Positions 11,376-22,539 of a stretch of DNA of 64,000 bases are shown here, one piece after another. This stretch comes from Cercis canadensis (taxonomy: Eukaryota; Streptophyta; Magnoliopsida; Fabales; Fabaceae). Below the pieces are notes generated by a model. It made no database searches and was not told the origin of the DNA. It worked only from the letters and a program-made list of their open reading frames with translations. Location: the NCBI GenBank assembly GCA_003255065.1, contig QAOA01005839.1, positions 199,877-263,876 of the forward strand, read 5' to 3'. Position 1 is the stretch's first letter. Each line of letters opens with the position of its first letter. A program made the translations under genes and the position numbers.

Positions 11376-14300
11376 TGTTCTCTATTTATTTCTGACTGTT
11401 ACTGTTTCATTATTTTCTATTTATATCCTAATAGATAATTCTTACACAGCTTTCCAGCTTCATATCAACATGAATAGATGTAAATATCCAAAGATGGCAT
11501 GTATGCATTTAACTTTTTTTTTTTTTTTTATATATATGATTGTATGCATTTAACTTTTATACTAACATATTTTCTATTGTTTTGTTTTGGTCCCATGAAA
11601 TTCCTGTTTAATTTCTTTTATTTAATAATAAAATCCGATAATATAGTTCATGGCATGCATGTTCTCTAGTATTTTTATTTTATTCACAAAATAATGACCA
11701 CATGACCCATGATATTGTGAAAATAACTCTCAAGTTTGTAGTATTTGGGAATGTTATGATTCCATGTCCTTTTCATAGACATTCTTTCAGACCCAAAATG
11801 GATACCAATGCCTTGTGCACTCAATTTTTTTTAGGTTTTCATGCCTAGTTGTTTTCAACTTTGAATAATTTATTCATAATTTAGATGCGTCCATTTCTCC
11901 ATTTTTTTAATTCTTTATTTTTTTTCCCATACAATAAACTACATAGGGACACATAAAAAGGTAGGCAGCAGAGTTTATTGAGTTGTAAATCAACTTATCA
12001 CAAAGCTCTCGTCGTACTAAGAAAATATTGTATTTGAGATATTTTATTGACAAAAAAAATAATTTAAAGTGTTTATATACATAAAATTACAACTATAAAT
12101 ACTTCAATAATAAAATACCAAAAGCATAAATGATTTGCCTTANGGTTATTGGGTTATTAAAAAAAAGAAAAAAGTGGGCAACGGAGGAGAAAATAGTCAT
12201 TTCACAAACTGGGGTAGCTGCTTTTTCTTTTTGATAGAAGGGTAGTTGCTTTGATGTCTTAGAAGAAAGGAATTTTAGCTCTACGGTGTAAGTAACGACA
12301 CGTGCGTTTCTGTTAAGTTGAGTAAGCGAGACTCATGGTATGGGAAATGAAAGGTCAGTAACGTCAATGCCATGCCATTCTCCTTCACTTTTCAAAAAGA
12401 TGCATTTTGCCAATAAAATCAGGTTGTAAAATTGAAATAATTTATGTACCTCTACAATCTTTCTATTAAAAAAAAATTCTAAACAATCATTTTCTGAGAC
12501 AAACGACATATTCTATTTGGGGCAAATCAGTAATTAAATATTTCTTTTTCTTTTTCGCTGAAGCTTATTTTATTTTTTTTCAATTTAAGAATGGTTTGAG
12601 TTTTGCGCTATTGGCAATGGCAATGTGGAATGGTTTTATAAAGTAAATAAAGCAAAATGATAAGGGTATTTTAGACGATTGAGATTAGGTATATATTTAA
12701 TGTTGCCGCCTCACGACTCACGAGGACCTCTGCTTACGGATTGCAACTTGTGGTAGGTAGGTTTTTTTTCAGTGAAGAACTTGTGGAAGCTCTCTCCTCG
12801 TCCTCCAATGATCAAATTACGAAAATCTCCCTCTGGATTTGCCGGTTCACGGCGATAATAGCACCATATTTTGTCGCTGCTTGCAGTTGCGGCAAAAAAT
12901 AAAAAGAAATTATAAATTAGGGAGCAGGTCGAATTTATGAGAAGACATAGAATAAAAAAAGGAAAATGTTATATGGCGAAACGAGTAGTGAGGTTGATGG
13001 GCATGCAACATGCATTACAAAATAAAGAAAAATTGTTTCCAACAAGATAGGGATTGGCAAAATAAAGAATAACAAGTGAACCGAACATGAAGTGAGACCA
13101 GGTAGGCTTGTCCCACAGAAAGAGTGTTGGGCTTCACTTCAAAAATAAAAGGCCTCAGTTAATATCAAACCTAAGCCCAACTAGAAGAAAAAAAAAAACA
13201 AATCTCAAACTTAACATAAATAACACAACAATAATAAATTTAGAAGCGGATGTGATTCGTTCAGTTGGTAAAGATCATTTTATTTATAAGATTTAAGTTT
13301 AATTTTTGTTACTAGTAATTTTCTCTTGTTGTGTGATTTATAAGCTCTGGTTAAAACTTGTAACATATTCTAATTTTGGAATGAGGTAATCTCTATTTAT
13401 TATATAACTTTTGTTCAAAATAAATAGTAAATTCAATTGGCTTTTAACAAAAAAATTAAAAATAAATTGTTTCTTAGGAAAGAAAACATAATAAAATTTG
13501 TTGAACCAAAACACAAATATATTTTAATTAGCCACAAGAAAACCATAACATATTAAAAGACGATTTGGACACACAATATAGCATTGTGTGCTGTAGGTTT
13601 TATTCAATACTAAGAGTGGTATGGATACCACAAGCAAAATTGTCTTTTAGAATAATTTGCATTGTTTGTTTTATTGGGTACGTATATGTAATAATAGATA
13701 AAGATGATATTCCTTTTTAGCATCTAACCTTTTTTTTTTCAAAAAAGTTATTTTTGTAGATTTATTTACAAATAAAAATAAGATTCATTTTATAAATTTG
13801 AAAAAAAAAGCATTTTGTACTTCCTTTTTTTAAGAAAACAATTAATTAAGGAAATTACATAATTTAAAAATAAAAATAATTTTTTTTTACTTTAGATAGT
13901 TAGCTAAATGGCAAAAGTTACTATTTTGCAGTTGGAGAAATTAGAACCTAGGATTAGGGGATTAGAGACAGCCTTAAGGCTAGAACGGCTAGAAATGACT
14001 CTACTGAGTCAATATCTCTCCTCCAAAAAATAAATAAATTAACCACCACATTGCAAGAGAATTGTATTATTTAAAATTAAAAATAAAAGGAACAAAAGCT
14101 TCTTAACCACCCATATTTTAAGAGAACTATATCATTTAAAAACAAAAAAAAAAAGGCCTGGGTATATATGCCAAGAGATTAGTGTCTATTAAATAAAATA
14201 AATGACATAATTAAAACTAAAAATATTTCTATGAAAAAATAAAGTTTTGAAAGGTAGCGAGGCTTTGAGATTGGATGGAGCTATCGGTATATATTCTTAA
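11376..14300. other. intergenic, no supported gene
   Basis: AT-rich spacer with an isolated N at 12143 (short repeat ggttatt around it). Around 12690-12860 there is a TATA-like motif, a more GC-balanced stretch and a 16-codon ORF, but nothing conserved. I see no RNA gene. Confidence 0.55.
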
Positions 14301-14512
14301 CGGAGATTCTATGATACTACGTAAGTATGCCATATTACACTGACGTGGCAAGCATACATAATTTTTATATTTTATTATATATAAAATATAATTTATTTAA
14401 TTTTTTAAACAAACTTAAAAACAGTTAATTTATACACATGTTATTCATTTATTGGTTATTTCTATGTAGTATGACATACTACATAAATACTAAAAGTATC
14501 TAAGAAACCTCC
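14301..14512. mobile_element. 212-bp Mutator-like MITE, family 1, copy A
   Basis: The ends are imperfect inverted repeats: cggagattct...gatacta at the left, and the reverse of the right end reads ggaggtttcttagatac. It is flanked by a perfect 9-bp direct repeat TATTCTTAA at 14292-14300 and 14513-14521, the target-site length of Mutator-like elements. A second copy lies at 59172-59384 and matches over its whole length. It has no coding capacity. Confidence 0.9.
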
Positions 14513-15054
14513 TATTCTTAATTGTTTATTTCAACTCATCTTTTTTCTTTCTAAGTTATTATTTGGTACATAAGTGATAGAAAGTAAAATATTTATATAA
14601 GTAATTAAAATTTTATGATTGTGTTTATAACAAGTTAAATTTAAGATATTAACCTGTTTATGTATTTCAATTTAAGATGATTTTATATTTAAAATATACT
14701 TTTATACAAAAATTATAAAAATATCAAATAAACGGTTATGATTGATTCTAAATATATATTATAATTTGATAACTTTTTATCGTGTTTTCTTGAAATTAAT
14801 AATGAATTAACTATCTAATATAATTTAGATCATTATTAAAATAGTTTTTATGAAGTGTTTATTATAAAAAAATATATAAATCAAGCCTCTTATTTAAACT
14901 TTAGACTCTATTAGTGATATACAAAATAAAAAACTTATTTTTTGATACTTTAATTACAATTTTAAATTCAAACACAAAACTCATAAATGACCACGATTTT
15001 ACTACCTCTCTTTGATATGCTTATATCGTGGCAACTTCATCTGCAATCTCAGGT

Positions 15055-15125
15055 GACACGTGTCAAAACATGGTAAGGAGTGCAATGACGAGGCACGGTC
15101 GTCCGCCACTACTGCTTGCTATATA
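15055..15125 (+). promoter_or_regulatory. ABRE/G-box palindrome and TATA region of the 15.2-kb dehydrin
   Basis: A perfect palindrome GACACGTGTC with an ACGT core is at 15055-15064. A TATA-like tgctatatacagg follows at about 15117-15129, roughly 100 bases before the dehydrin ATG. ABRE motifs of this type are bound by ABF/AREB bZIP factors in ABA- and drought-induced genes. Induction here is inferred, not shown. Confidence 0.7.
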
Positions 15126-15227
15126 CAGGAATAGAGTACATGAGATGGACTAAACCCTAATTAACAAATACACAAGCACCGAAAAAGAAGAAAGAAGAAG
15201 TAAAGAAAAGAAAAGAGAGTTGAGAGA

Positions 15228-15521
15228 ATGACACACTATCAGAACCAATATGGTGCTGTTCCTGCAAGCGACAACTTAGTCCACAAAATTGACACCGATA
15301 CCACCACCGAGACCACCGACACTGGCAGCGGCGCCGGCATGTATAGAACCAGTGGTGACACCGCTATGTATGGAACTACTGGACATCAGAATCAGCCCAC
15401 TGCTCCGACCACCACTTCTGGAGGGGTGCATACGGCGGCAGCTGGTGGGGAGCACCATCACGAGAAGAAAGGAATGCTGCAGAAGATCAAGGAGAAGCTT
15501 CCAGGAGCACACCATCAATAG
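15228..15521 (+). CDS. short acidic-to-neutral dehydrin with one K-segment
   Basis: Intrinsically disordered LEA group 2 protein that protects membranes and enzymes during water loss. 97 aa, single exon, ATG in a purine-rich leader. The N-terminus MTHYQNQYG resembles the start of Xero/RAB-type dehydrins. The middle is Gly/Thr-rich (TTTETTDTGSGAG, then MYGTTGHQNQ), a phi-type linker, with a His cluster before the end. The C-terminus is a K-segment, [15 protein letters not shown], followed by AHHQ. There is no DEYGNP Y-segment and no poly-Ser S-segment, and it is shorter than the usual 120-200 aa, so it looks like a reduced member. It converges on the larger dehydrin at 17.7-18.7 kb and probably shares origin with it. 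Confidence 0.88.
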   Translation: MTHYQNQYGAVPASDNLVHKIDTDTTTETTDTGSGAGMYRTSGDTAMYGTTGHQNQPTAPTTTSGGVHTAAAGGEHHHEKKGMLQKIKEKLPGAHHQ

Positions 15522-16077
15522 TTTAGCTGTGCCTCTGCTTTGAGTTTTGTTCTATTATATCATGTAATAATACGTTAAATTGATTCTCAAACGATGAAAG
15601 ACTAAGAAGAAGAAGGAAAGGTATGTAGTTGGTGGTTTGGTGCCTCAATTGGTGTCACCCATCAGTCTTGCTTTTGAAGCATAAACTAATAATTGTGTGT
15701 GCTCTTGAGTTTTCTTATGTAAATTGTGAAAATTTTAACCTATCTTTAGGTACTTAGATGTTTAATATTTTGATTGCCGGTACTGAAAGAAAAATTGCCG
15801 ATTAAATTAAAATTAATTGTGAACGAATGTTGAAATTGGGGAAAATATGTATATTACATTTTTTTTTTTATCTAGTTTATAGTAGATATTGTAATTGGAT
15901 AAAAAAAATACTAAACCATTAGAAATGGGGTAAGGTTGCAATACTCTCTATATCTTTAGGTGACTTTCGTACTTGAGGACAAATCATATAGTCAAGTCTG
16001 TCCGTGAGTTCATTTTCTTCTCGTTTCTTTCTCTCACTTTTCTCGGCATTAGAGTCCTCTGGTTTAAATTTAAAATT
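15522..16077. other. 3' flank of dehydrin and spacer
   Basis: This is the 3' untranslated region and AT-rich spacer. A polyadenylation-like environment follows the stop (TAATAATACG). No other feature is seen before the MITE at 16078. Confidence 0.5.
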
Positions 16078-16312
16078 AAGTAAAATAAAATTTTCATTTT
16101 TCAATTATTTTTTAAATATAATTTTAATTATTAATTTATTTTTTGTGTCATTTTAATTTTTAAATAATTATATTATTTATCAAATTAATTATTTGTAGTA
16201 TAAAAAATAATAATTTAAATATCTGATTTAACGGATTAAAATTAAAGTAACACACAAAAATAAATCGAAAAATTAAAGTGATATTTAAAAAAATAAAAAA
16301 TATATTTAACTC
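16078..16312. mobile_element. 235-bp Mutator-like MITE, family 2, copy A
   Basis: It is flanked by a perfect 9-bp direct repeat TTTAAAATT at 16069-16077 and 16313-16321. The right end read in reverse begins gagttaaatat, the same terminus as the element at 58077. Both contain the block attttttgtgt[ct]a[ct]tttaa in both arms, so the element is largely a foldback. It is non-coding. Confidence 0.85.
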
Positions 16313-16544
16313 TTTAAAATTACAATTAACTTTACTTCAACAGAACAATTAATATAATCGTTAAATTTAAACTCATTTCAAGTCCAGCTCTATTTGCTGG
16401 AATGACTAAATCCTGAAAAATCGTCACCTTCAAAAGAAACGAGAGCGTCCCCGGTAGGTGCCCAGCCCAGATCGAAGGAGATGGATCTTCTTGGTCCCGT
16501 ATAAGGGGTAATTTTGCCATTTAGTTTTCTTTGGAATCAAAAAA

Positions 16545-16605
16545 ATTTTAAAAAGGAAAAAAAAAAACATTTTTNATTTTAAAAAGGAAAAAAAAAACAT
16601 TTTTA
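16545..16605. repeat. 30-bp direct repeat around an N
   Basis: attttaaaaagg plus an A-run and catttttt occurs on both sides of the N at 16575. It has the same pattern as the longer assembly junctions. Confidence 0.7.
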
Positions 16606-17100
16606 AGGAAGGAGATAAATGTAAAATAAGCTTAAACAGAAGAAAAGTAATTTACTTTAACTTGATTAATTTCATTTGGACCAGAGTCATACTTGCTCTT
16701 GAGTCTTGTCACTGTTAAAAATTAAATATAATTTAAATTTTTTAAAACTCCACTCCAGATTGGTTTCAGGAGTATCTGTTTCTACATTTAACAAGTTTAA
16801 AGATGAATGTGAATGTAAATTATATAAAATAGGAATACCAATATAATAATCCAATCCTTTCTAAGTTTTCAGATACGTCTTTCTCTTGATCCAAAAACTA
16901 ACAAATATATTCCTTGTAAACGTTTGGGTTCAACTTAGACGAGAGATGAGCATACGTAAGTTAAGAGTAAAGGCATTGGCCTCTGCTTCGTGTTTCTTTT
17001 TTCTTTTCTTCTTCGATCCTCCTATTTTATTACAACTTTGGGCATGTTTCCCCAATAAAGGTCACATGCTTAACACTATTTTCTGAGTTTGTTAGATATA

Positions 17101-17296
17101 TCCGCTTCTGTCTATGATCCAACATGAGTAGAAACATCGCATCTGAGGTTATTTTGTTACTCTTGCAGTCTTGGCTCAATTGATGAACGACATTTTTTCC
17201 GCTTCTGTCTATGATCCAACATGAGTAGAAACATCGCATCTGAGGTTATTTTGTTACTCTTGCAGTCTTGGCTCAATTGATGAACGACATTTTTTT
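17101..17296. repeat. 98-bp tandem duplication
   Basis: The unit beginning tccgcttctgtctatgatcc occurs twice in tandem with a 98-bp period and no N between the copies. The copies look identical by eye. It is either a real tandem duplication or a collapsed assembly overlap, and lies 3' of the dehydrin at 17.7 kb. Confidence 0.85.
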
Positions 17297-17676
17297 CAAA
17301 CTTGATAATGTTTTGGTTTCTCATGAGTTTAGTCATTGGAAATGGAAGTACTACGCAGTGGCCGTCAGGACAAATATAACTGGTACAAGAGAGAAGAACT
17401 CACTGCGTTTGTGTTTGTGTATCAAACATAACGATGGCATGCATGACAAAGATAACCAAGTGAAGTAAAGTATACTATTATATATGTAAATTAAATAAAT
17501 ACAACCACTACACAGTGCACATACTGAGAGGGAATCCTAATCAAATGGGCAAAGATGCAGTACACGGCTGACCCTACAACACTGCCCTTTTATTTAAGCC
17601 AAAGTGCGGAAAGATAGAACTAAATATATATCTTATAATTATATATAAGGAAAGGGAAAGGGAAAAGCAAACAGAG

Positions 17677-18700
17677 CTAGTTGTGTCCAGGAAGTTTCTC
17701 CTTGATCTTGTCCATTATTCCTTTCTTCTCGCGATGGTCCTCGTAGCCGTAGGCAGCACCACCAGTTGTGGTGGTGGGCATGGCCTGTCCATCCCTATGA
17801 CCATGACCATAGGCATGACCACCAGGTGTGGTGGTGGACATGGCGTGTTCATCACTCTGACCATGACCACAAACACCTGGTATCTTCTCCTTGATCCTCT
17901 CCGTTATCCCCTTCTTCCTTCGAACTCCAAACTCGTCCACCTCATCCTCAGACTACACAATCAATATCAGCTCCATTAGATTCAATAAAAAATGATGAAA
18001 TTCCAATTAATATTGACTGATCTTATTGAATTAAGAAAGTTTAACCAATAAACAAAAAATTAAATGAATTTTGTTACTCTTAAATTAATTACCAAATCAT
18101 GAAACATATGCACCGAGGATCTCTCAAAAACAAAAACAAAAATTGAGGTTAAGATTACCAAATCATGGAGCCAAAAGTTTAATTTTTTTTTTTTTAAGAA
18201 AAGGAAAAACCAAATTAATCATTTGTAGATCTAGCCCTATATTAAACTACAAATAACACGATGCATAGATAAATTTACATCACAAGAAACTAAAGCAAGT
18301 TTAGGTAAATGAGAGGAAAGAAGCAAAATGAAAATAAATGAATTACCGAGTTATGGCCGAGGCCGTGCTGTTCTTTGCCGTGAAGGCCAGAGGTGGTATA
18401 GGTAGGACCCGTAGTTGGAGCCGTTCCATGATGGCCAGCAGTAGTAGTGGTTCCATGATGGCCAGCAGTAGGAGCCGTTCCATGATGGCCAGCAGTAGTA
18501 GTGGTTCTATGCCCAGTGTCGGTAGCAGTACCATAGGCTCCACCCGTACCCGGGTGATGAACTGGGTTCCCATACTGGTCTGTTTGTGTATGGCTGGGAG
18601 CGATTGGGTTCCCATATTGGTCTGTCTGCTGCCTCACCGGGTTCCCATACTCATCTGTCCTAGTAACATTACTACCATACTCGTTTTGAAATTGTGACAT
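17677..18700 (-). CDS. Y3-K2 dehydrin with a shortened S-segment
   Basis: Two exons on the minus strand: 18700-18347 and 17952-17677; intron 394 bp, GT-AG, phase 0. The product is 209 aa. Exon 1 carries three Y-segments ([24 protein letters not shown]) and a degenerate repeat of AGHHGT[TA][TP]T units. The exon junction reads HNS|SEDEVDE, where most dehydrins have a run of 5-8 serines before EDD; only two serines remain. Exon 2 has K-segments [16 protein letters not shown] and [15 protein letters not shown], the latter followed by HN and stop. The intron inside the S-segment is the standard position for YSK dehydrins. Role: dehydration tolerance, cytosol and nucleus. ACGT elements lie upstream. 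I am sure of the family; the induction pattern is inferred. Confidence 0.93.
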
Positions 18701-18853
18701 TTTCCCTCTGCTGAGAATGAGATTGATAATAAACAAGAATTAACACGAGACAGTATTTAGCTAGGAACTGAAATTGAAGTAGGCTTTCTATGAGCTTCAG
18801 ATATTTCTTTTACTCTCACAGTGATGGGTTTGAATCAAAACTTGCGGTGTGGC

Positions 18854-18982
18854 GTTTATATAGAGAAAAGAAAGCAGAAATTAAGCAGGTCGGTGGGTGC
18901 AGAGTCGGTGCACTATGATACAAGTTCTGCACGTGGCAGCGTCTGACCTTCATGCAGCTGCCACCTGCATGGACACGTGTTG
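18854..18982 (-). promoter_or_regulatory. promoter of the Y3-K2 dehydrin: TATA box and two ABREs
   Basis: Reading the minus strand, a TATA box (ctatataaac) lies at about 18855-18865, 155 bases before the ATG. CACGTGGC lies at 18930-18937 on the plus strand, and ACACGTGT lies at about 18972-18979. Paired ABREs close to the TATA box are the classic arrangement for ABA-responsive LEA genes. Confidence 0.75.
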
Positions 18983-19053
18983 GTGCTTTTGGACAGTGTG
19001 TTGTCGTTTCCAGGTCCCTTCTAAAATGAGATAACACCAGTAGTCACTTGTCG

Positions 19054-20414
19054 GTAGGTTATCAAAATCGAGATTTTACTAAAATGATTTTGACTAGGTA
19101 AAATCGGAATCCTAAAATTGAAATAGTAAAATCGACTATTTTTAGTGCATGATAAGTAGGATTTAACATGATTTATCAAATGTCTAAAGCAAATTACAAA
19201 TAAGTTGAAGTAATCAAATAATTTTAAAATAAACAAGGTTGAAAGGTACTGCATGTCCCTATAGTTTGGACGAATTTTAAATCAGGTTCCTATAATTTTT
19301 TTTTCGGTCTTTATAGTTTGAATTTTTTTTTTTTAATTTGGTTCTTGTTGTCATCTCCAGTTATAACTCTGTTAGTTTAGTGCTTACATGACAAACGACT
19401 TGTCTTTGTGGTAATAAAAAAAGTTGATATGGCGCTAAAGTAGTACAAAAATTGTTACCTCATCATCTTTCTTCTTAAAGTTTAAAGTTGGTAAAGATGA
19501 TAAGATGACAATTTTTATGCCACTTTAGTACTACATCAATTTTTTTTATTACCACATAAATAAATTGTTTGTCATGTGAACACTAAATTGACGAAGTTCT
19601 TAATGACAAAGAACTAATTAAAAAAATTTCAAACTATAAAGACCCTAAAAAAAAAAAAAAACTATAAGGACTTGAATCANAAACTATAAGAACTTAAATC
19701 AAAATTCGTCAAAACTATAAGGACATGCAGTATATTTAAACCAATAAACAATGTCTAAAAGACTGAAATTAGGGATCCCTCTTTCATACCATTAGTTATC
19801 TTTAACAAGTGGCAACTAGGAAACCATTCATTTACCTCCAAATAACTCATGCTTTTATTTTTATAAATAAATATCTATGAAGTAAAGTATGAGTTAAAGT
19901 TTATCATGATACAAATCTAGTTGTGTCAAAAGTATTTACAAAGCATGAATTAATCTAGTGACAAATTTTTAATTTAGTGTTAATGAATATTTATGAAGTA
20001 AGGTATGAGTCAAAATTTTTCATAAGAGTAACCTTGTTGAGTCAAAAGCATTAGAGTGAGACATGAATTAAATTTTTTATTATATTAATATAATGATAAT
20101 TTATTAATTTTGAGATAAATTTAGTTGACATAAAAAATTAATTAAAATTTCTCTATTCTAATTTGTATGAGGGGTTCATTAACATATGTTTTAATTTTAT
20201 AGGCCCAGTTTAATTATTAATACTTGAATGGCCAGACTAGAATTTCAAAAACCTTCAAAACGCACTGTTTTCTGTGATTGGCCCCAAAACTTTTATTTTT
20301 GTAAAATCGCGATTTTATACAATTTTACGATTTTACCACAATCTTGCTTAAATTTTATGGGGTATCGATTTTACACACAATTTAAACGATTTAAATCTAG
20401 ATTTTGACAACCAT
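19054..20414. mobile_element. possible decayed transposon with ggttgtcaaaatc ends
   Basis: ggttatcaaaatcgagatttta at the left and, reversed, ggttgtcaaaatctagattt at the right look like terminal inverted repeats about 1.36 kb apart, with further aaaatcg motifs inside both ends. The family-3 MITE at 19237 is nested within. No target duplication was found, so this stays tentative. Confidence 0.35.
19237..19742. mobile_element. 506-bp Mutator-like foldback MITE, family 3, copy A
   Basis: A perfect 9-bp target duplication AATAAACAA lies at 19228-19236 and 19743-19751. The arms are long inverted repeats: the left contains ccctatagtttgg, ggttcctataatttt and agtttagtgcttacatgac; the right contains the reverse of each. 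It is non-coding. An N at 19680 with a 21-bp repeat beside it lies in the right arm. A second copy lies at 36317. Confidence 0.92.
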
Positions 20415-20579
20415 GATCATAGATGTAGTGCATTTTTGGTACTACTTTTCAGTATTAATGTCATTTAATATTAGACAATTCCACGTTATACTCATTTAAT
20501 TTATTCTCTCTTTTCACTCGCGGATTCTCTTTCTTATCTTTTTATTTATATAATTAAATTTCAAATAACAATAGTACTA

Positions 20580-20960
20580 AATTCCTCTACGGAAACACTG
20601 AATCTTTTTTTTCCGTCATTATCGTGAGGATAATGAGTCAAAGATAGACATGGTGCTACGTGTAGGGTAAGGTGGTGACACTAACGGTTCACCACGTCTA
20701 TTATATATAAATATCTATCAAGTTAACGACAAAACTAACTGATGGCGCGATAAAATGGAACGGCTGAAATGGATAAGTACGATGAAACGAAATGCTATGC
20801 TGGTTCACAAAAAGTTTAACACTTGGCTTTGGCGGCTGTGTTTGTCTCCAGACATAGGATAAGAAAGAATAGCATACTCGTGGTTGGCAACAAAGAGGTT
20901 GTTTCCTTGGTTAATACGTGGCACTCTCACTTTCTCACACCGATCAGTGAAAGGTCTTGA
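20580..20960. other. ACGT-rich promoter-like stretch without a gene
   Basis: The stretch holds ctacgtgtagg (about 20655), accacgtcta (about 20691), a TATA-like ttatatataaatat (20700-20713) and atacgtggcac (about 20916). The motifs resemble the dehydrin promoters nearby, but no dehydrin-like frame follows in either direction. It may be the relic promoter of a lost gene copy. Confidence 0.35.
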
Positions 20961-21660
20961 AAGAAATCGAGTCATGGAGGAAAGGAAAGTTCATAAATTT
21001 AGAGTAGATTTAGTTTGAGTTTTGGTACAAGATTATATATTATTATTGGTTTGTTTAGATTAATCTAATAAATTAAAAGTTTTATGTTTATTTTTAATTA
21101 TTAGATAAATAAAATAAAATTTTTAATTGAAGAAAGTGAGAGAATAATAATTCGAATTTAAAATTTTAATATCTTATTAAAAAAGTCCTTATATTAATTG
21201 TTTCTTTTTGTAGATTTGGCTACTAATTAATCTCATCTGCTCACTTTCAGTTGAGCAAAATAAAATAATACTTAATGTACAAGCAGATGACATGTAAGAG
21301 TCAAGCATATATTTTACCAATTAACAGAATTTTATATATTTTACCAAAAAAATAAAGAATATTGCATTTCTTGCCGTACGCCAATATTCTAGAAACCAAT
21401 AAAACCAATTAAATGCCAATAAAAATCATCATAAAATAAATAACACCCGTAACTCACAAGCGCATACTGCCTAAGAATCATATGCATTAATAAAAGAAGC
21501 AATAAAGGCATATGTGAATCATCTCCTTAACTCAATTGTGCTTGCTAAAGAATATCAAATTTACCTCTCTATTTTGGGACGGTAAAGGGAATTTGTATGT
21601 ATATATTTCCATGCTTATCTCTGGGAGTTGTTGGGGTGCTTTGATTCTCGACCTTACAAA

Positions 21661-21722
21661 TTTAAAGTGGGGGACTTNCATGGGGTCAGTTAAAGTCCCC
21701 CATTTAAAGTTAAAGCGGTGTT
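21661..21722. repeat. short inverted repeat around an N
   Basis: tttaaagtgggggactt before the N at 21678 is followed by its near reverse complement aaagtcccccatttaaa. This could be a hairpin that stopped sequencing or a misjoin in inverted orientation. Confidence 0.6.
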
Positions 21723-21942
21723 TACAGTTTGTTGGATGGATAAGTCACCTAACTTTTTGTTGATAAGTAATGCATTCGAATCTTCGTATAAAAAAAAATA
21801 TTAAAATTTTAATTATAAATAAATATAATATTATGTATTATCTTTATTGTCATTCTCATTTATACGGCATACAAAAAAGAGAAAATACACTAACTTCCTC
21901 CTCTCTTATTTTCATTAGTTGCCTCTATTCTCTTTCCTCTTG

Positions 21943-22539
21943 TTAAACTCCTGCGGGAGCCTGACCAGAAACAAGATCCAAGCGTTCCTTGGCGTTGGTA
22001 TTAGCCGAATTCATCGCATGCGCTTGAGGTGTAGAACCAGAGAGAGGGCCTTCTTGCCAAAGATGAACCAAGGTAGTGTTACCACTTGGAAGCATCAGAG
22101 TAGCAAATATGATTATCTCATTATCCTGATGGGTTGCACTCAAACCCGAGACATTATAAGTGATAGTTCCCTCTGCCAAAGAGGTACCATAGCTGGTGAT
22201 AGGAGAAGTATAGACTCTGGTGGTTCCATTGGATTGTGGGATAGCAACTAAAGCTTGAGCTCCAATCATAGATTGCTGCAAATTGTTGTTGGAATTGATA
22301 GCCCATGCAACCCATTTCTCTATTGATGTGATTCCGCCATGTCTGTATGCTAAATCGAGCTTCCCCGTGGCCTGCTCATAACTCCAATGAAGGTGAGAGC
22401 TCAAGTGAGGAAGATCACGGCAAAAGGTGAAGGTCCTGTTGCTGGAGAAGGAGTAGCTGCTGCAATTTTGAGCAAAGGATGTTAAAAACAAAGAACTCAA
22501 AACAGTGAAGGCTAACACAAGCTTCAACATCATAGACAT
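21943..22539 (-). CDS. AIR12-like secreted DOMON-domain b-type cytochrome
   Basis: AIR12 proteins are apoplastic, ascorbate-reducible cytochromes b thought to link cytosolic reductant to the cell surface. 198 aa, intronless like its relatives. I chose the MSMMLKL start because a hydrophobic signal peptide (residues 5-23, LKLVLAFTVLSSLFL...) follows at once; an in-frame extension upstream is unlikely. After the signal come Cys26 and Cys40, then a DOMON domain with GGITSIEKWVAWAIN, SMIGAQALVA (Met91, the expected axial heme ligand) and HLWQEGPLSGSTPQAH (His174, the second axial ligand). The protein stops at SGQAPAGV, whereas AIR12 members usually continue through a linker to a hydrophobic GPI-anchor signal. 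Here no such tail is encoded, so the product may be soluble. A TA-rich TATA region lies at about 22650-22672. Confidence 0.85.
   Translation of the reverse strand: MSMMLKLVLAFTVLSSLFLTSFAQNCSSYSFSSNRTFTFCRDLPHLSSHLHWSYEQATGKLDLAYRHGGITSIEKWVAWAINSNNNLQQSMIGAQALVAIPQSNGTTRVYTSPITSYGTSLAEGTITYNVSGLSATHQDNEIIIFATLMLPSGNTTLVHLWQEGPLSGSTPQAHAMNSANTNAKERLDLVSGQAPAGV

Noticed and set aside
12690..12870. Small gene with TATA motif and 16-codon ORF
   Set aside because: No conservation or splice structure that I can see; too short to support.
13240..13320. tRNA-like D-arm sequence (ttcagttggtaaagat)
   Set aside because: No matching acceptor stem, anticodon arm or T-loop around it.
18338..18697. Plus-strand open frame opposite the Y3-K2 dehydrin
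   Set aside because: Shadow of a repetitive coding region; the minus frame has the Y and K motifs and correct splicing.
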